Positions 22,550-34,129 of a stretch of 64,000 nucleotides of DNA are shown here, piece after piece. Positions within the stretch are counted from its first letter, which is position 1. The number at the start of each line of letters is the position of its first letter. The notes beneath the pieces were generated by a model that worked only from the letters and a program-made list of their open reading frames with translations, was not told where the DNA came from and did no database searches. A program made the position numbers and the translations under genes. Source of the stretch: Branchinecta lynchi (lineage: Eukaryota > Arthropoda > Branchiopoda > Anostraca > Branchinectidae); the NCBI GenBank assembly GCA_023053575.1, contig JAKZAP010000003.1:4502561-4566560 (forward strand), read 5' to 3'.

Positions 22550-23325
22550 TAGATTTTTCTTTAAATATATGTCTCTCATTTGTGTAAGACTCCGAGACAA
22601 CACAAAGAGACAGAATAGATCATCCCAGTCATACCTAGCAACTACTAGCCTACTGTACAGTACTGGCTGCAATGATGCTTTTCGAAGCCGAATGGCGTCT
22701 TCAGTTTAAATATTTCGCGTTTTCGAAGCGTTTACTTCACTTCAGGGCAGTGTTGCCACTTTTGGTTGAAAACTGAATTGGGTGCCGATTGGGAGTGAAA
22801 TTTTATTCTCAGGAAAAAATGTGAAGTGCTCGCTTTTGGTCAGATTCACTGCAGTCACTGCTAAAAAAAAAAAACTTAATTTTGTTTTCATGTAAAACGT
22901 GAAAAAGCCACTTTTGGTAGGAATCACTGCTGGAAAATAAAAAATCTGAACGTTTCTGAAATAACTGTATGTATTACCTTAAGGTGCCTACGTAGGACAA
23001 GAGTTTTTTACTTTCAAGCATTTTACTTTCACACTCCACGTCTGAGCGCTTGCAAACTTGTTATTTTCAGGTTGTGAGACTAATTCATTTTGTAATAAAA
23101 ACAATGCATTTTCCCAAGAATTTCAGTTTTCTAACAACGCTATTTAATTTACCACCCTCGCGCAAACTTACACGTGAAAAGAGTAGAAGCATGCATTGTA
23201 GTAAGCATCTGAAAGTAGGCCAAAGAGAAGATATCGGCCCTTGGACAGCTGAGAATTGGTCCAGGCTAGACCTTGTGGTCTAACAGTCGAGCTAACAGTA
23301 AGATCTGAAAACTGAAATTCTGAAT
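22550..23325. other. Spacer with a direct repeat
   Basis: 23080-23150 and 23423-23500 share gagactaattcattttgt ... cccaaga ... ttctaacaNcgct. 22748-22929 may be another short DNA element (CAGTGTTGCC ... CACTG), but its flanks do not match. Confidence 0.3.
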
Positions 23326-23651
23326 GCAAGGTAAGGTAACAAAAAATGGATCTTGGTAGATCCACTCCAGAAGAACCGGCCAGACCAAAACTGAAATTCA
23401 TCTCTCAATTTTTATTTTTACGTTATGAGACTAATTCATTTTGTCATAAGAATAATGTATTTCCCCAAGATTTTCAGTATTCTAACATCGCTACTCAAGA
23501 CCGTTTCTGGTTCGATAGCAAAAAAAGTGCTAATGCAGAAATGTAGCTCGTTCTTCACTCCACTATCATCGGAAATCTCAGAATTTTCGCTATCTGGCCG
23601 GTTCTTCTGAAGTGGATCTACCAAGACCCATTTTTGTTTACCTTACCTTGC
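23326..23651. mobile_element. Foldback element, 59-bp arms
   Basis: Arms 23326-23384 and 23593-23651 are near-perfect inverted copies (GCAAGGTAAGGTAA at the tips, gaagaaccggccaga inside). No TSD visible. Type unresolved. Confidence 0.6.
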
Positions 23652-24140
23652 CAAAATTACCGTAAAAAGGAAATAAGAGTACCTGCATACTTGAACATCT
23701 TGAGATTTGAAGTCCTAAAGGTAGGTAAAAAGCTCAACAAATTTCAAGGTCGTGTTAACTTTCCCTGATTTTTTTCGAATTTTTTAAAAATATTGACTTT
23801 TTCGACCATCAACAGTGGTCCGAACAATTCTTTTCCTGGACCCTTTTAGATCATTCTGAGAAAGAAAGTCAATATTTGGTACCGTCTGCCTCGAGGTTTG
23901 GTGGGGTCTGGTGCTTTGTCTTCTAGAGTAATTAGAGGGGTAAACTTGTTCTTGATGGTAAGTTGCGGAAACGGTGGTGGAGGCATCCACTGTCCAGGAT
24001 AATGTCTGGGGAAATGCTGGGATAAGCATTGGGGAGTTGTAGGCTGGGTGACACTGGTGTGAGTGATTTGACGAAGATTTCGGTTGTATGCTATATTGGT
24101 GGCTGTCACACGCAGATTCTGAAGCTGGGACGTTGTTTTG
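23652..24140. other. Unassigned spacer
   Basis: No gene recognised; an open 107-codon stretch on the minus strand has no known match that I can see. Confidence 0.25.
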
Positions 24141-24925
24141 AGGATCCCAAGACGTAAGTGGCGGGGCACTTATGACATCGCAAAAGTTGTACGTCTGTGC
24201 GCGCTGTAACTCTCGAAGGGAATGAGATATTATGATGAAATTTGGTGTGAGAATTCTTTGGGTCGAGAGTAAGGTCGATTCGTAGATGGGCTCTGTAGCC
24301 CTATATTTAGGGATGAGGGAGGGGGTTTAAACTAAGGGACAAATGAAATATTTTTAAACAGATAATGTAGTAGTCGTTTATGAAGTAAGAAGACATACTG
24401 AACACGATGTGAGAACCATTTTCTTGCCGGACAAGTAGTTCTTCCAGAATCCGGCCAAACCGGAAAATTTGTTAAAATCAAAAGTTTTATCTGAAGTTGA
24501 TTAGATGACAGATTTAGGGGTAAGAAGAGACACTGAGTCTGTATATGACATTCGTTTTTTTTCCCGGACATATAATTAGTCCCGAATCCGGTTGTAACCG
24601 GAATTTTTTTTTTAGTCAAAGTTTTATTTAAAGTTGATTAGATTATCTTTATGGGGATAAGGAGATACGCTGGAATTTCTTTTTTTGCTGGATTATAGTA
24701 GTTCGCTCGAAATTCGAGCGAAACCGGAAACTTGGCAGAAGTAAAGCAGGAAGTTTCGGTCAGTATCGCCAAAATAGATAGGACTTATAGAGGTATATGG
24801 TATATCTGAACTTGGTTTTCTCTGATGATTAGCCTGGCGAAGACTGGATCTGGCGAAGGCAAGACCCAATTGTCTGGATCAAGTATTAGATTTTTGGGAT
24901 CCCATCGACACCTTTGGTCTTGTTC
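24141..24925 (-). repeat. 137-bp-unit element (F137), copy 3
   Basis: GGATCCCAAGACGTAAGTG at one end, GGATCCCATCGACACC and CTTTGGTCTTGTTC at the other. About three internal units. Confidence 0.6.
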
Positions 24926-25084
24926 GACCCGAATTCACAAAAATCTGGGTTCGAATTTTTATATTTGTTGCCCCAGGTTTTTTGGGATTCAGTCTTCTGC
25001 CCGGTGGTAGTGTAGGGAGTCCATATTTTTTTTTTGAGCCCGCTTCTGGGTCATGTTGGCTCTTGCAAGGTCTCCAGAAGATAG

Positions 25085-25862
25085 TTGGTGCTGGGGGATG
25101 AAAGTAGTTGCACGAGCTCCCTAGAATACTGTTCTGCCTTGTGGCATTTCGGACTGACGAAGGAGCTGTCGGGTCGTCTTGAGAGACAGTACCGAGCCTT
25201 GCTTGTAATTTCAAAATCCCCCAAAGTCCCATACTTAAGCCTCCTCCAAGAATTTAAACTAGAAACCCTATTCACCCGCCGTCTTAAGTTGTCCCTTAAA
25301 TTTGGTAAAAGTATCCTGGCGAACCCCATCCACCGAGATATCATGGTACCACGACTTGTACCAACAAGGGTTTCTCGCTCGCGATACGAGCGTAGTTTCG
25401 TACCTTCGTTCGTCAAGTTTTTTAATGCCCATAACGAATTGTGAATATGACCATTGAATATACGCAAGTTTGAGGTTTAACTGTTACAGTTCCATCTTCA
25501 TTCAAAACGTTGTTTAGACCTATCTCGGACCAGCATAATCGGACCCGATCACCATCAAACCTGCACACACCCTTCACCCAGACGCTCCGAATAAAAACAT
25601 GTGCAAAAATATGGAACCTGATCCCAGATGAGCTGAGAGGTACGAGCTCCCTTATTAGCATTACAGAAGAATAATTAAATAAGGCCTGGTAAAATAAAAA
25701 TAAATAAATAACTGTGTCTGAGAGTAGGAACAGTGACCACTCTGCGTATTATGTCTAAAATGTAAAGATTGTGGTACTCGTCGTCCAGAAATGGACTGAG
25801 TGTTTTGGTTATGTAAGATTTATTTTGTAATTGTTAATAAACCCATTGAACTTGAACTTGAA
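25085..25862 (+). pseudogene. Non-LTR ORF2 C-termini with (TTGAAC)n tail
   Basis: 25120-25444 reads LEYCSALWHFGLTKELSGRL ... LLQEFKLETLFTRRLKLSLK and ends RYERSFVPSFVKFFNAHNEL-stop, a CR1/jockey-type C-terminus. 25530-25675 reads CAKIWNLIPDELRGTSSL, another typical C-terminal motif, in a different frame. The tail is AATAAACCCATTGAACTTGAACTTGAAC. 5'-truncated. Confidence 0.7.
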
Positions 25863-26628
25863 CTGTCACTCAGGAGCTGGATGGTTTCGAGTGAGGGAAG
25901 AATCTCATATCGACTTGGAGGTCGTCACTGTGTGGTATAGCCACTTCCGATTCAAAAGTGAGATTCGTCCGGATAAGATAAGACGGGACACTGATATTCA
26001 GCATCGACTGTTCATCAGGGTGGCGGTGGTTTGTTGAGGGATGAGAGGTATGTCCTTCACCCTTACTAGCACTGGATGTTACGAAGGGGGTTTTACCTTT
26101 GGTGTCCCATTCGAATGTTCCTTGAAAAATTGCTGATCGGCAATCCTCGGATGTAGGAGTGCGTGGAATCGAATGGCCGCATTGCACTCCTAGTCATCTA
26201 TCGCTCCTGTTAGAAGCAACGTCTAAATTTCGGCGGCTGGACGACGCTGGCGAGGAATTTTTTTGAACATTGGACTGTTCCCGTTACACTGGCGTCTATT
26301 ATTCTCCCACCCCTCCGAAGCAGATCTTACATTTTGGCGGATAGATGGCGTCGAAGTCAAACTCTTTTTTTTACCACAAGGCGTTTTCAACTGAGGTTTT
26401 CCGTTCATGTCTTTTGATGCAGATGGTAAACGTGAACCTATTTTACAGACACTCATACATGATTCCCTCGTTGGTAATGTAGGGCGAGGAGTCAAGTCAC
26501 CGACATTAGATCTGCTTCCACTTGCTGCACTGGTGCTTCGTTTTGCTGTTCTCAGATCGGACGTAACAAATGTCCGGTCCTCTCCGTCGACAAGCAGCAG
26601 ATATCCATGGAATTCTGTTTGCAATACT
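25863..26628. other. Unassigned, open minus-strand frames
   Basis: Minus-strand frames are open at 25870-26187 and 26223-26732, in different phases, with Ser/Thr/Lys/Arg-rich products that I do not recognise. They could be a retrotransposon ORF1 remnant or chance. Confidence 0.2.
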
Positions 26629-26838
26629 CTTAATGACAATCTCTCCTTGCCGATGCAAAATCTCCGGCCTCTCCGGGTACCTAGCGGAAGAAAGGCAGAA
26701 GGGGTGTCACCTCTCCTCCCAATCGCCGTCATTGGTTGACACAGGATTTGAGTCGTTGAGTTTAAGTCGTTACGGAGGCGCTTACTCCTTCTTCCTGAGG
26801 ATCACTGGCGTATTTTGGACTTAGTCATATAGAGTATT
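26629..26838. mobile_element. MITE family N, copy 2
   Basis: CAATACTCTTAATGACAAT ... CTTAGTCATATAGAGTATT, closely similar to 1607-1828. Confidence 0.6.
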
Positions 26839-27392
26839 TCCGCTTCTCAGTTTATCTGAGATTCCGCGCGCTTTGCGTGAGAGTAACTACCGCATTTCGT
26901 ACACCCAACTGAGTTGCTTGTTACCAAGTGTAAATAAGGGAAGAATTAAGAGGACTTGAATCATCCGACGTCTCTCTTTTCCCGATTCTCAAGTAACGGG
27001 GGTGGAGCCTACTCGGCGCCTGTACCGACCACAGAGTAATTATTTGCACTGGTTCTTCTGATCGCCGTTCTTCGCAACAAGAAAGTGCGCCGAATTCAAA
27101 TTATACAGAAACAGGCCGACATCTGTCCTTCCCTCTCCAACAAATCGCACCTACACTAGTTTAAAAGATGAGATAAGGGGCTAAAGTACAGTGAAATGAT
27201 ATAAGTCGTGTGCAATCCTATATTCAAGGATGACGAAAATAAAGGCAGAAAAGGACCGATTTGGAGTGAAGACTACAAGTTTAAAGAAGGAAGGGACATG
27301 CTTTTACTCTAGGCTTAGAAAGTCAGGTAGAGTGGAGAAGTGGGAAGTAAGATTTACTTATTTTTTCCACACAAAAACATTCATGTAATCTC
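26839..27392. other. Unassigned spacer
   Basis: Nothing recognised apart from the TSD at its right edge. Confidence 0.25.
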
Positions 27393-29708
27393 CAGGGGCG
27401 TCCCCCTACGTTTTCGGCATTCGGTCAAATTTTCGCCGAAGGCGAGAATTCGGTCAAAACGGGCATCGCGGCGAAGCCCTGATGCCAAATCCGGCGATTT
27501 AACGTTTATCGTTTTGGTACTTAATCTAACTTTAGTTCAGTCCGAGTCGATTTCACCGCATTCGGTACGTCCCTACATAAATTCGGTGATTTAACGTTTT
27601 TAGTTGGTTTCATTCGTTACCGAATTCGTTTGTTCACCTGACTTTTCTCAAGTCCGTATCTGTTCTATCGCATTCGGTCAGTCCACTTCATAATTCGGTC
27701 ATTAATCAGATTCATTTGGTTCTGATTCGTGACCGAATTCGACAACTCATCCGACTTTTGTTCAGTCCGAGTCGATTTCACCGCATTTGGTACGTCTCTA
27801 CATAAATTCGGTGATTTAACGTATTTATTTGGTCTCATTCGTTAGCAAATTCGGTTGTTCACCGGACTTTTCTCAAGCCCATATCTGTTTATTCGGTCAA
27901 TCGGCCTTCGGTCAGTCCACTTCATAATTCGGTGATTAATCAGATTTATGTGGTTCTGATTCGTGACCGAATTCGACAATTCATCCAACTTTTGTTCAGT
28001 CCGAGCCGATTTCACCGCATTCGGTACGTCCCTACGTAAAGTCGGTGATTTATCGTATTTATTTGGTCTCATTCGTTAGCGAATTCGGTTGTTCACCGGA
28101 CTTTTCTCAAGTCCGTATCTGTTCATTCGGTCAATCGGCATTCGGTCAGTCCACTTCATAATTCGATCATTAATCAGATTTATGTGGTTCTGATTCGTGA
28201 CCGAATTTGACAATTCATCTAACTTTTGTTCAGTCCGAGTCGATTTCACCGCATTCGGTACGTCCCTACGTAAATTCGGTGATTTAACGTATTTATTTGG
28301 TCTCATTCGTTAGCGAATTCGGTTGTTCACCTGACTTTTCTCAAGCCCATATCTGTTCATTCGGTCAATCGGCATTCGGTCAGTCCACTTCATAATTCGG
28401 TCATTAATCAGATTCACTTGGTTCTGATTTGTGACCGAATTCGACAATTCATCCAACTTTTGTTCAGTCTGAGTCGATTTCACCGCATTCGGTACATCCC
28501 TACGTAAATTCGGTGATTTATTGTATTTATTTGGTCTCATTCGTTAGCGAATTCGATTGTTCACCGGACTTTTCTCAAGTCCGTATCTGTTCATTCGGTC
28601 AATCGGCATTCGGTCAGTCCACTTCATAATTCGGTCATTAATCAGATTTATGTGGTTCTGATTCGTGACCGAATTCGACAATTCATCCAACTTTTGTTCA
28701 GTCCGAGTCGATTTCACCGCATTCGGTACGTCCCTACGTAAATTCGGTGATTTAACGTATTTATTTGGTCTCATTCGTTAGCGAATTCGGTTGTTCACCG
28801 GACTTTCTTCAAGTCCGTATCTGTTTATTCGGTCAATCGGCATCCGGTCAATCCGTTTCATAATTCGGTGATTAATCAGATTCATTTGGTTCTAATTCGT
28901 TACCCAATACGGTAATTCACCTGATTTTTGTTTGGTCCGCATCTATTACCAGACTTGCTTACCACATTCGTCTTTTTTTAGGTGGTTCTCCCAAGAGTCT
29001 TATTTCATTCCCAAACTCGGTCGTTATGCCGCTTCCGATCTGCTCCTTATTTGTTTCGTTAATTTTTCGGTATAACTTATACTTCTAATGATTGCAGAAC
29101 TTCAGAAATAAGCACGTCTCCTGACGTGAAAACTAACCTATTTTTGTTTGATGTAAATTCAGAATAAATGTACTTTACATCCTATTTAACCCTGGACGGA
29201 CCCTTTTTTCGCCAGGCAGCTCTGTGGTTTAATAGGCAGCCTTGGGATCGCAGAAAGGAACTTTGAACATGAGTGTTTCCAGAAAATTTCGCCTGCGGCA
29301 CATTTAGTAGTCTTCACTATTTAGAAGAAGGGTACGTCATTTAGTTGGCGTTTGAGGCTTGGGATTTTGAAGTGCTTGAACCACGTTAACAGCTAGAATT
29401 TGCCAGAAAAAAATCCGGATTAAAAAAAAAATTTCTGCGGCGCCTTAATTTTCTCTGGGTTCAGCCGTTCACGACGTTGTCCCTTGGCAGCAACTGCGTT
29501 TTTGTCGGCACATTTCCAAGTCCTGTTGGCAAAACTGCACGTCCCCCAAAGGTAAAAAGCTAGAGACGGCGTATTTTCTCTTTAGACTTGATTTTGTACA
29601 TACTATTCAACTTTTTACATACTATAAATTCGGTCAATATCAGGTACCGATTCGGTAAATTTTTACTGGGTTCGTCCCCTCAATGAAGAAAGGCTCGTGA
29701 CGCCCCTG
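27393..29708. mobile_element. hAT-like element L carrying a satellite
   Basis: TIRs CAGGGGCGTCCCC and (reverse complement of right end) CAGGGGCGTCACGAG share their first ten bases. Exact TSD GTAATCTC (27385-27392, 29709-29716). Near the left end are two GAA-loop hairpins: TCGCC-GAA-GGCGA (27433-27445) and a larger GGCATC ... GGC-GAA-GCC ... GATGCC (27462-27486). The core is a 234-bp tandem array. No transposase. Confidence 0.85.
27588..28880. repeat. 234-bp tandem array, about 5.5 units
   Basis: The landmark gtgatttaacgt or a close variant recurs at 27588, 27811, 28045, 28279, 28513 and 28747: one 223-bp step, then 234-bp steps. Units are very similar and rich in ATTCGGT words. On the minus strand each unit has a 76-codon frame ending in one TAA, since 234 is 78 codons. 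This is best read as a side effect of the period, not a gene. Confidence 0.85.
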
Positions 29709-29716
29709 GTAATCTC

Positions 29717-30544
29717 TATGGCTGGCAGGTTCGTAGTGATGAAATAAAAAGACTTTTAACAGGAAAGATAATGAAAAATTTAGCCAACTACCCGAGATTA
29801 TGATATACATTTTGACCAAAAATAACAAGTTGTTATCTCAAATGTAGACGTTTTGAATGATATCGTACAGTTATCAATTTCAATAATCAGTTAATTTAAA
29901 ATTAGGAAATACTTTACAGCCTACTGTGTTTCGCAACTACACTAGAAAGTGAAAAAAAAAAACTTCTTTCTCACCAATCTGACAAAATCTGGTGAAAGTG
30001 AGATGACTTCTCAGACACCACGACCAGTAACCACGGTCGGACCGTAGTATCTGAATATCTGATACCACGATAACTGGCCAGATACCACGATAACTAGAAA
30101 AACGCCTTTTGACCGTGGTATCAAATACCACGATAACTGCAAAAACGACTTTAGACCGTTGTTTCAGATACCATGGTATCAGCAAAACGCAACTACTATC
30201 AACACAAACAAATCTCGCTCCCTTGCGTCATCTAAGAATCAAATGAAGAACTGACTCACGTGAGAAAAACCTGTATATAGGTGGCGTTATCATCAATCAG
30301 ATTTTTAATCACAAATACTCAAATTCTCAAGCAACTTCGTCGGCTGACTTTGTTTAATGTCAAACGAAAAGGAGACTCAAAGTTTTAAGGATCATCTTAA
30401 ACAGCCCCCCTCGTAAGGTCTCTCTGATAGAAAACAGCGCTTTAGGTTTTCTCTGAAAAGACGGGTGTATCACTGTGCCAACTAGCGTCGTTTTTTGAGA
30501 ATCAGAATCAGAAACCTCTTTTTTGAGCATCGACAAGCCCTCGT
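29717..30544. repeat. GATACCATGGTATC-type repeats (family X)
   Basis: 30005-30195 contains several gataccacgataactg and accgtggtatc words and one near-palindrome agataccatggtatcag. A related set is at 31560-31705. The rest is unassigned. Confidence 0.4.
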
Positions 30545-31345
30545 CGTGAAGTCCGACTCTGAGTCTTTTTAATTTTTTTCCAATCATCATGCGAAACTTG
30601 CCTGCAAAGAAGAGGAATGCAGTAACAACATACATCATCCAACGAACTGATGGTCAGGAAAAGTTCAGTCGCGTAAAGGTCAGTCGTGAGTAAAAATAGT
30701 TGGATATTGTTTTGCCATCCCTGAAGTGTCAGTCACACAAGAATACGGGCAGACAAATTTCTCTTGAAAATTGACGTTCATTAAAGCAACTTCTGTACGA
30801 CAAACAATCGATGATGAACAAGCCCTTATTTGAAGTTTGCTGAGTCAAGAAAAATTTGATCTTATTTACTGCCCTTAATGTCACTAACACTAGAGTAGTT
30901 AGATATCATGTCTCTTGAAAATTGCCATCAGTAGCTCTGACGATGATCAATGCTACGGACAGATGACCAGGTTTCCCGCCAGGGTATCCTGCGCTTTCAT
31001 CATGTAGTGGAAAGAATCTCGATTTTTCGGACGGAACCGATGATGGTGCCGAAATTCGTGGCAGGAATTCTATTGTGCGGCTGTCCGACAATGCTCTTGA
31101 TGACTAAGAGCGTGTTCCACCCTACTTACCGTAGTTACTACGCATGACTTCACGAAGTCTGGGTTTTTGGCGTCAAGCCTGGAACACAATTTTCTATTTT
31201 CACCAAAATATCGTGCCACGGGATAATTTGGCCAGTCATCTTTACAGAGATTTGCAGTTACGAATTTACGTAGTTACGAACGTAGTAGCTGCGCTCCCGA
31301 GCGTGTGAGCAAATAGTAACTATAAGTTACTATTTCGAGAAGGTT
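30545..31345 (+). repeat. W repeat, left arm of a large inverted pair
   Basis: Matches the reverse complement of 34130-34930 over about 800 bp with substitutions and small indels. Shared landmarks include catgcgaaacttgcctgcaa, ccctgaagtgtcagtcacac and tttgctgagtcaagaaaa. Confidence 0.7.
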
Positions 31346-31722
31346 GGTACGTTCAGTGTAGTAACCTGTCACGAGGTTGGAACGAAAATAGTAACTAATA
31401 GTTACTATTGATACTATTGTTAGATGGGTGGAACAGGATTTAACTCTCCGTGCCGATGAAAAATCGCCGTGTGCCCAGAGAAGGTCTGGTAGGGTCACTG
31501 GTCTGTATCGGACTTAAACATTATCCTCCTGAGACCCTATGTCCGCCTTTCCGAATCATCAGTTCCGTTTTTGCAGATACTATGCTATCTGATACCACGT
31601 TCAAAAGTCTTTTTCGCACTTACCTGCAAACACGACTAATTGCAGATCCAGTTACCGTGGTAACACATACCATGGTATCTGCAAACACGCAACTATCACT
31701 TGCTATGTGAAGCCTTTGTATG
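31346..31722. repeat. Palindromic AGTAACTA motifs and family X
   Basis: AGTAACTATNNNNTTACTA-type palindromes lie at 31315-31340 and 31388-31412. 31560-31705 is family X, with accatggtat at its end. Confidence 0.35.
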
Positions 31723-31914
31723 TGCAATACACTTGATGACTATATCTCCCTTCCGATGCAGAATCTCCGGGTACCTGCGGAAGAACGGAAGAAAAGGTGT
31801 CACAGCTGCGCTGACTCGGGATTTGAGTCATTGAGTTTGAGTCGTTACGGACACGTTTGCTCCTTCTTCCTGAGAATCACTGGCGTGTTTTGGACTTAGT
31901 CATATAGAGTATTG
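31723..31914. mobile_element. MITE family N, copy 3
   Basis: CAATACACTTGATGACT ... AGTCATATAGAGTATTG; shorter than the other copies by internal deletions. Confidence 0.6.
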
Positions 31915-32050
31915 ACCATATTCCAGTTCAGCGCTTCCAAGCGGACTAGTTTCTGTTAATCCCCCTATGCCTTACCATCAGCACTTGGATCAGACATGAT
32001 AAAATAGATCCACAGGTTAGTGACTGGAAAACCTGTCATCTGTGTCCCAG

Positions 32051-32166
32051 GTAATGGAGGTTTTGCATATGTCTCAGCAGCAGAGAGTGAAAGTGACCCA
32101 CTACCTTATGGATCCGACTTTTACTACTTCTACACAAGTGATGGTTATGAGGCAATGGAGGACTAA
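32051..32166 (+). CDS. Possible terminal exon, acidic and Tyr-rich tail
   Basis: A pyrimidine-rich acceptor (ctgtcatctgtgtcccag, ending 32050) is followed by 37 open codons and TAA at 32164-32166. The product is acidic and Tyr-rich (GSDFYYFYTSDGYEAMED at the end). AATAAA-like sequence occurs near 32407. No homologue recognised and no upstream exon identified; it lies in the loop between two inverted repeats. Confidence 0.2.
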
Positions 32167-33310
32167 GAGAAACTAGTCCACTTGGATCGCTGAACGGCAA
32201 TAAGGCCAATAGCGGGTATCAGTTGCAGACTGTAAGTTTAAGCCAGGTCTTCAAGACCGTTATTTCGCCGTTCCATACTACTTATTTAGTTGTTTAATTC
32301 TTCTTATTTTCAGTGAGAAAACAAATCATCAAGATATTTTACGTTTTTTTCCCTATCTTAAAACCCCAGCACGCGGTAAAGACAGAATAGCAATTAATGT
32401 TGATAGTAATAAAAATAATAATTTTGTTTTTCACCCTTCAGAAAGCAGAGTCATAGACAGAATAGGTAAAAAGAAAGAAAACAAAAAGAAAGCACTATAG
32501 TAAGAAAACAAGTTGTTCAACTGCTGTAAGCGGGTCAATGATATTGTCTGTTGGCTATTTTACTGTTTTTGCTATTTTACTGTTCACGATGCCTATCAAG
32601 TTTCTGGTTTTCCCCGGATCCCAGAATACTGTCGCCCAATGAGGACAACAGAGCAAACGTATCAGTTCAGAATGTTTGCTTACCCACTGTAGACATTGTT
32701 AGGACTGTCGAATGTCTTTTTTCACCCGGATTCCAGTGAATCCTGCCAAATTATCCATTCAGTAAGAAAGCAAAGCTTGAAAACAGTTTTGCACGTTTTT
32801 TTACATCTATGTGAAAACTCCTAACGTCCGATAAAGACGGAGCACGTTTTAACCCCTGACTCCACCAAACTCGGCAAAATTATCAATCCAGTAAGAAAAC
32901 GAAGACAAATTTTGTTTTCTAACACATAGTCGAATACTCATAACGCTCGACATAGAGATTTAAAACGCATCGGGACTTATTATTTCAAATATTGTAAATT
33001 TCTTTTCTACCTTCCTCGACGTTATAGGAATTCCTATATAGGAACCTATAGGAACCCTTGTGCAAAGTTACCTTCAATTGCCCAGGACCTTCACGTTTTT
33101 GCCCTTGGCCATTTCTCCGCACTCCATCTAGGAAGAAGATTTCTTAGACCTGATTAGTCACTTTTCTTCTTTTTATTTAAATGTTTATTTTTTTTATCAC
33201 GTGCATTTACTACATTATTGAACGCTATTTTTTCCTTTTATTTGTCTATATTGCACTATTTTCCTCTTCTTAAGTGCGTTAATAAAATCATCATCATCAT
33301 CATCATCAGA
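32167..33310. other. Spacer ending in a non-LTR tail
   Basis: 33180-33308 looks like a 3' UTR ending AATAAAATCATCATCATC, the short-period tail of a non-LTR element on the plus strand. 32550-33000 shows loosely repeated gattccagNgaatc and cagtaagaaaacga words. Confidence 0.35.
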
Positions 33311-33855
33311 CGGAAGACGATGCCCATCGAATTTCCAGTTTTCGACGGATTCCGTCTAATTATCGACCTGAACAGAGCAAAAGAGTCGATTCAACATGTT
33401 GGCTTGCCCCACTATCGACATTGCTATAACTACGAAATGTCTCGTTTTTCCCAGATTCCAGCGAATCAGGTCAAATTGTCGATCCAGCAAGAAAACGATG
33501 CCTAACGACAAATTTTGCACGTTTTCTTACACCTATGCCAAAACACATGATATCGAAGAAAAAGGTAACAGATGCCTATCGAATTTTCGGTTTTCGCCGT
33601 ATTCCTTAGAAGTATCGACAGGAAAATAAAGCAAATTGGTTGATCCAACCTGTCTGATTACCCCACTATCAACACTCAGCAATTCCGGTCATTGCCTTAT
33701 CCGACTAAATACTGGTTCAACAAGAAAGTACAGTAAAAACACCGGTTCGGCTTGTCTTCTTATCCCCGTTTCCACAAATGGGCTGGCTTTAGAATTTTTT
33801 TTACTGCTTATGAATTTGCGGATTTTGCCTGATTCCGTCTAAACACGAATCTTCA
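33311..33855. repeat. Loosely tandem spacer
   Basis: Continues the attccNgNNtaattatcgaNc and aagaaaacgatgcc words seen upstream (period roughly 150-200 bp, degenerate). No gene. Confidence 0.3.
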
Positions 33856-33977
33856 TTGTAAAAAGTTTCTCCGAGTACGGATACAAATTAACTGCAGTAT
33901 TTGCTACTGGGATTGATGCGATCTCTACTGATTCGAGTAGTATATACTGGGAGATTTTTTTACAGTATTTTGGCGAG
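33856..33977. mobile_element. Mariner-like MITE, family Q, copy 1
   Basis: Resembles 45404-45560: ATTGTAAAAAGTTTCTCC ... GGAGATTTTTTTACAGT with an internal gcagtatttgctactggga. Small and palindromic. Confidence 0.45.
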
Positions 33978-34129
33978 AAATCAAAGTTCATTCACGGAAT
34001 TTGCATGTCTTCTAGAATTGACAGTTGCAGCCGCTTGGATAATATATACTGATCGTGCCTTCTAGATTGATAACCCAAACTTCTAAATATAAGGCCACGA
34101 AGCTTAGCTTTTAAGATCCGAAAGAAGAT

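Noticed and set aside
22748..22929. Short CAGTGTTGCC ... CACTG element as a hAT-like insertion
   Set aside because: Flanks CTTCAGGG and CTGGAAAA do not match, and the termini are only partly inverted.
23784..24169. Open minus-strand frames of 81 and 107 codons
   Set aside because: Overlapping frames of similar length with no domain or splice signals; likely chance.
26223..26732. 169-codon minus-strand frame as a gene
   Set aside because: Its first part is MITE N sequence; the rest has no recognisable domain, so only an open-frame note was kept.
27588..28880. Four consecutive 76-codon frames as a tandem gene family
   Set aside because: They follow automatically from a 234-bp (78-codon) period in near-identical units, and lie inside a transposon.
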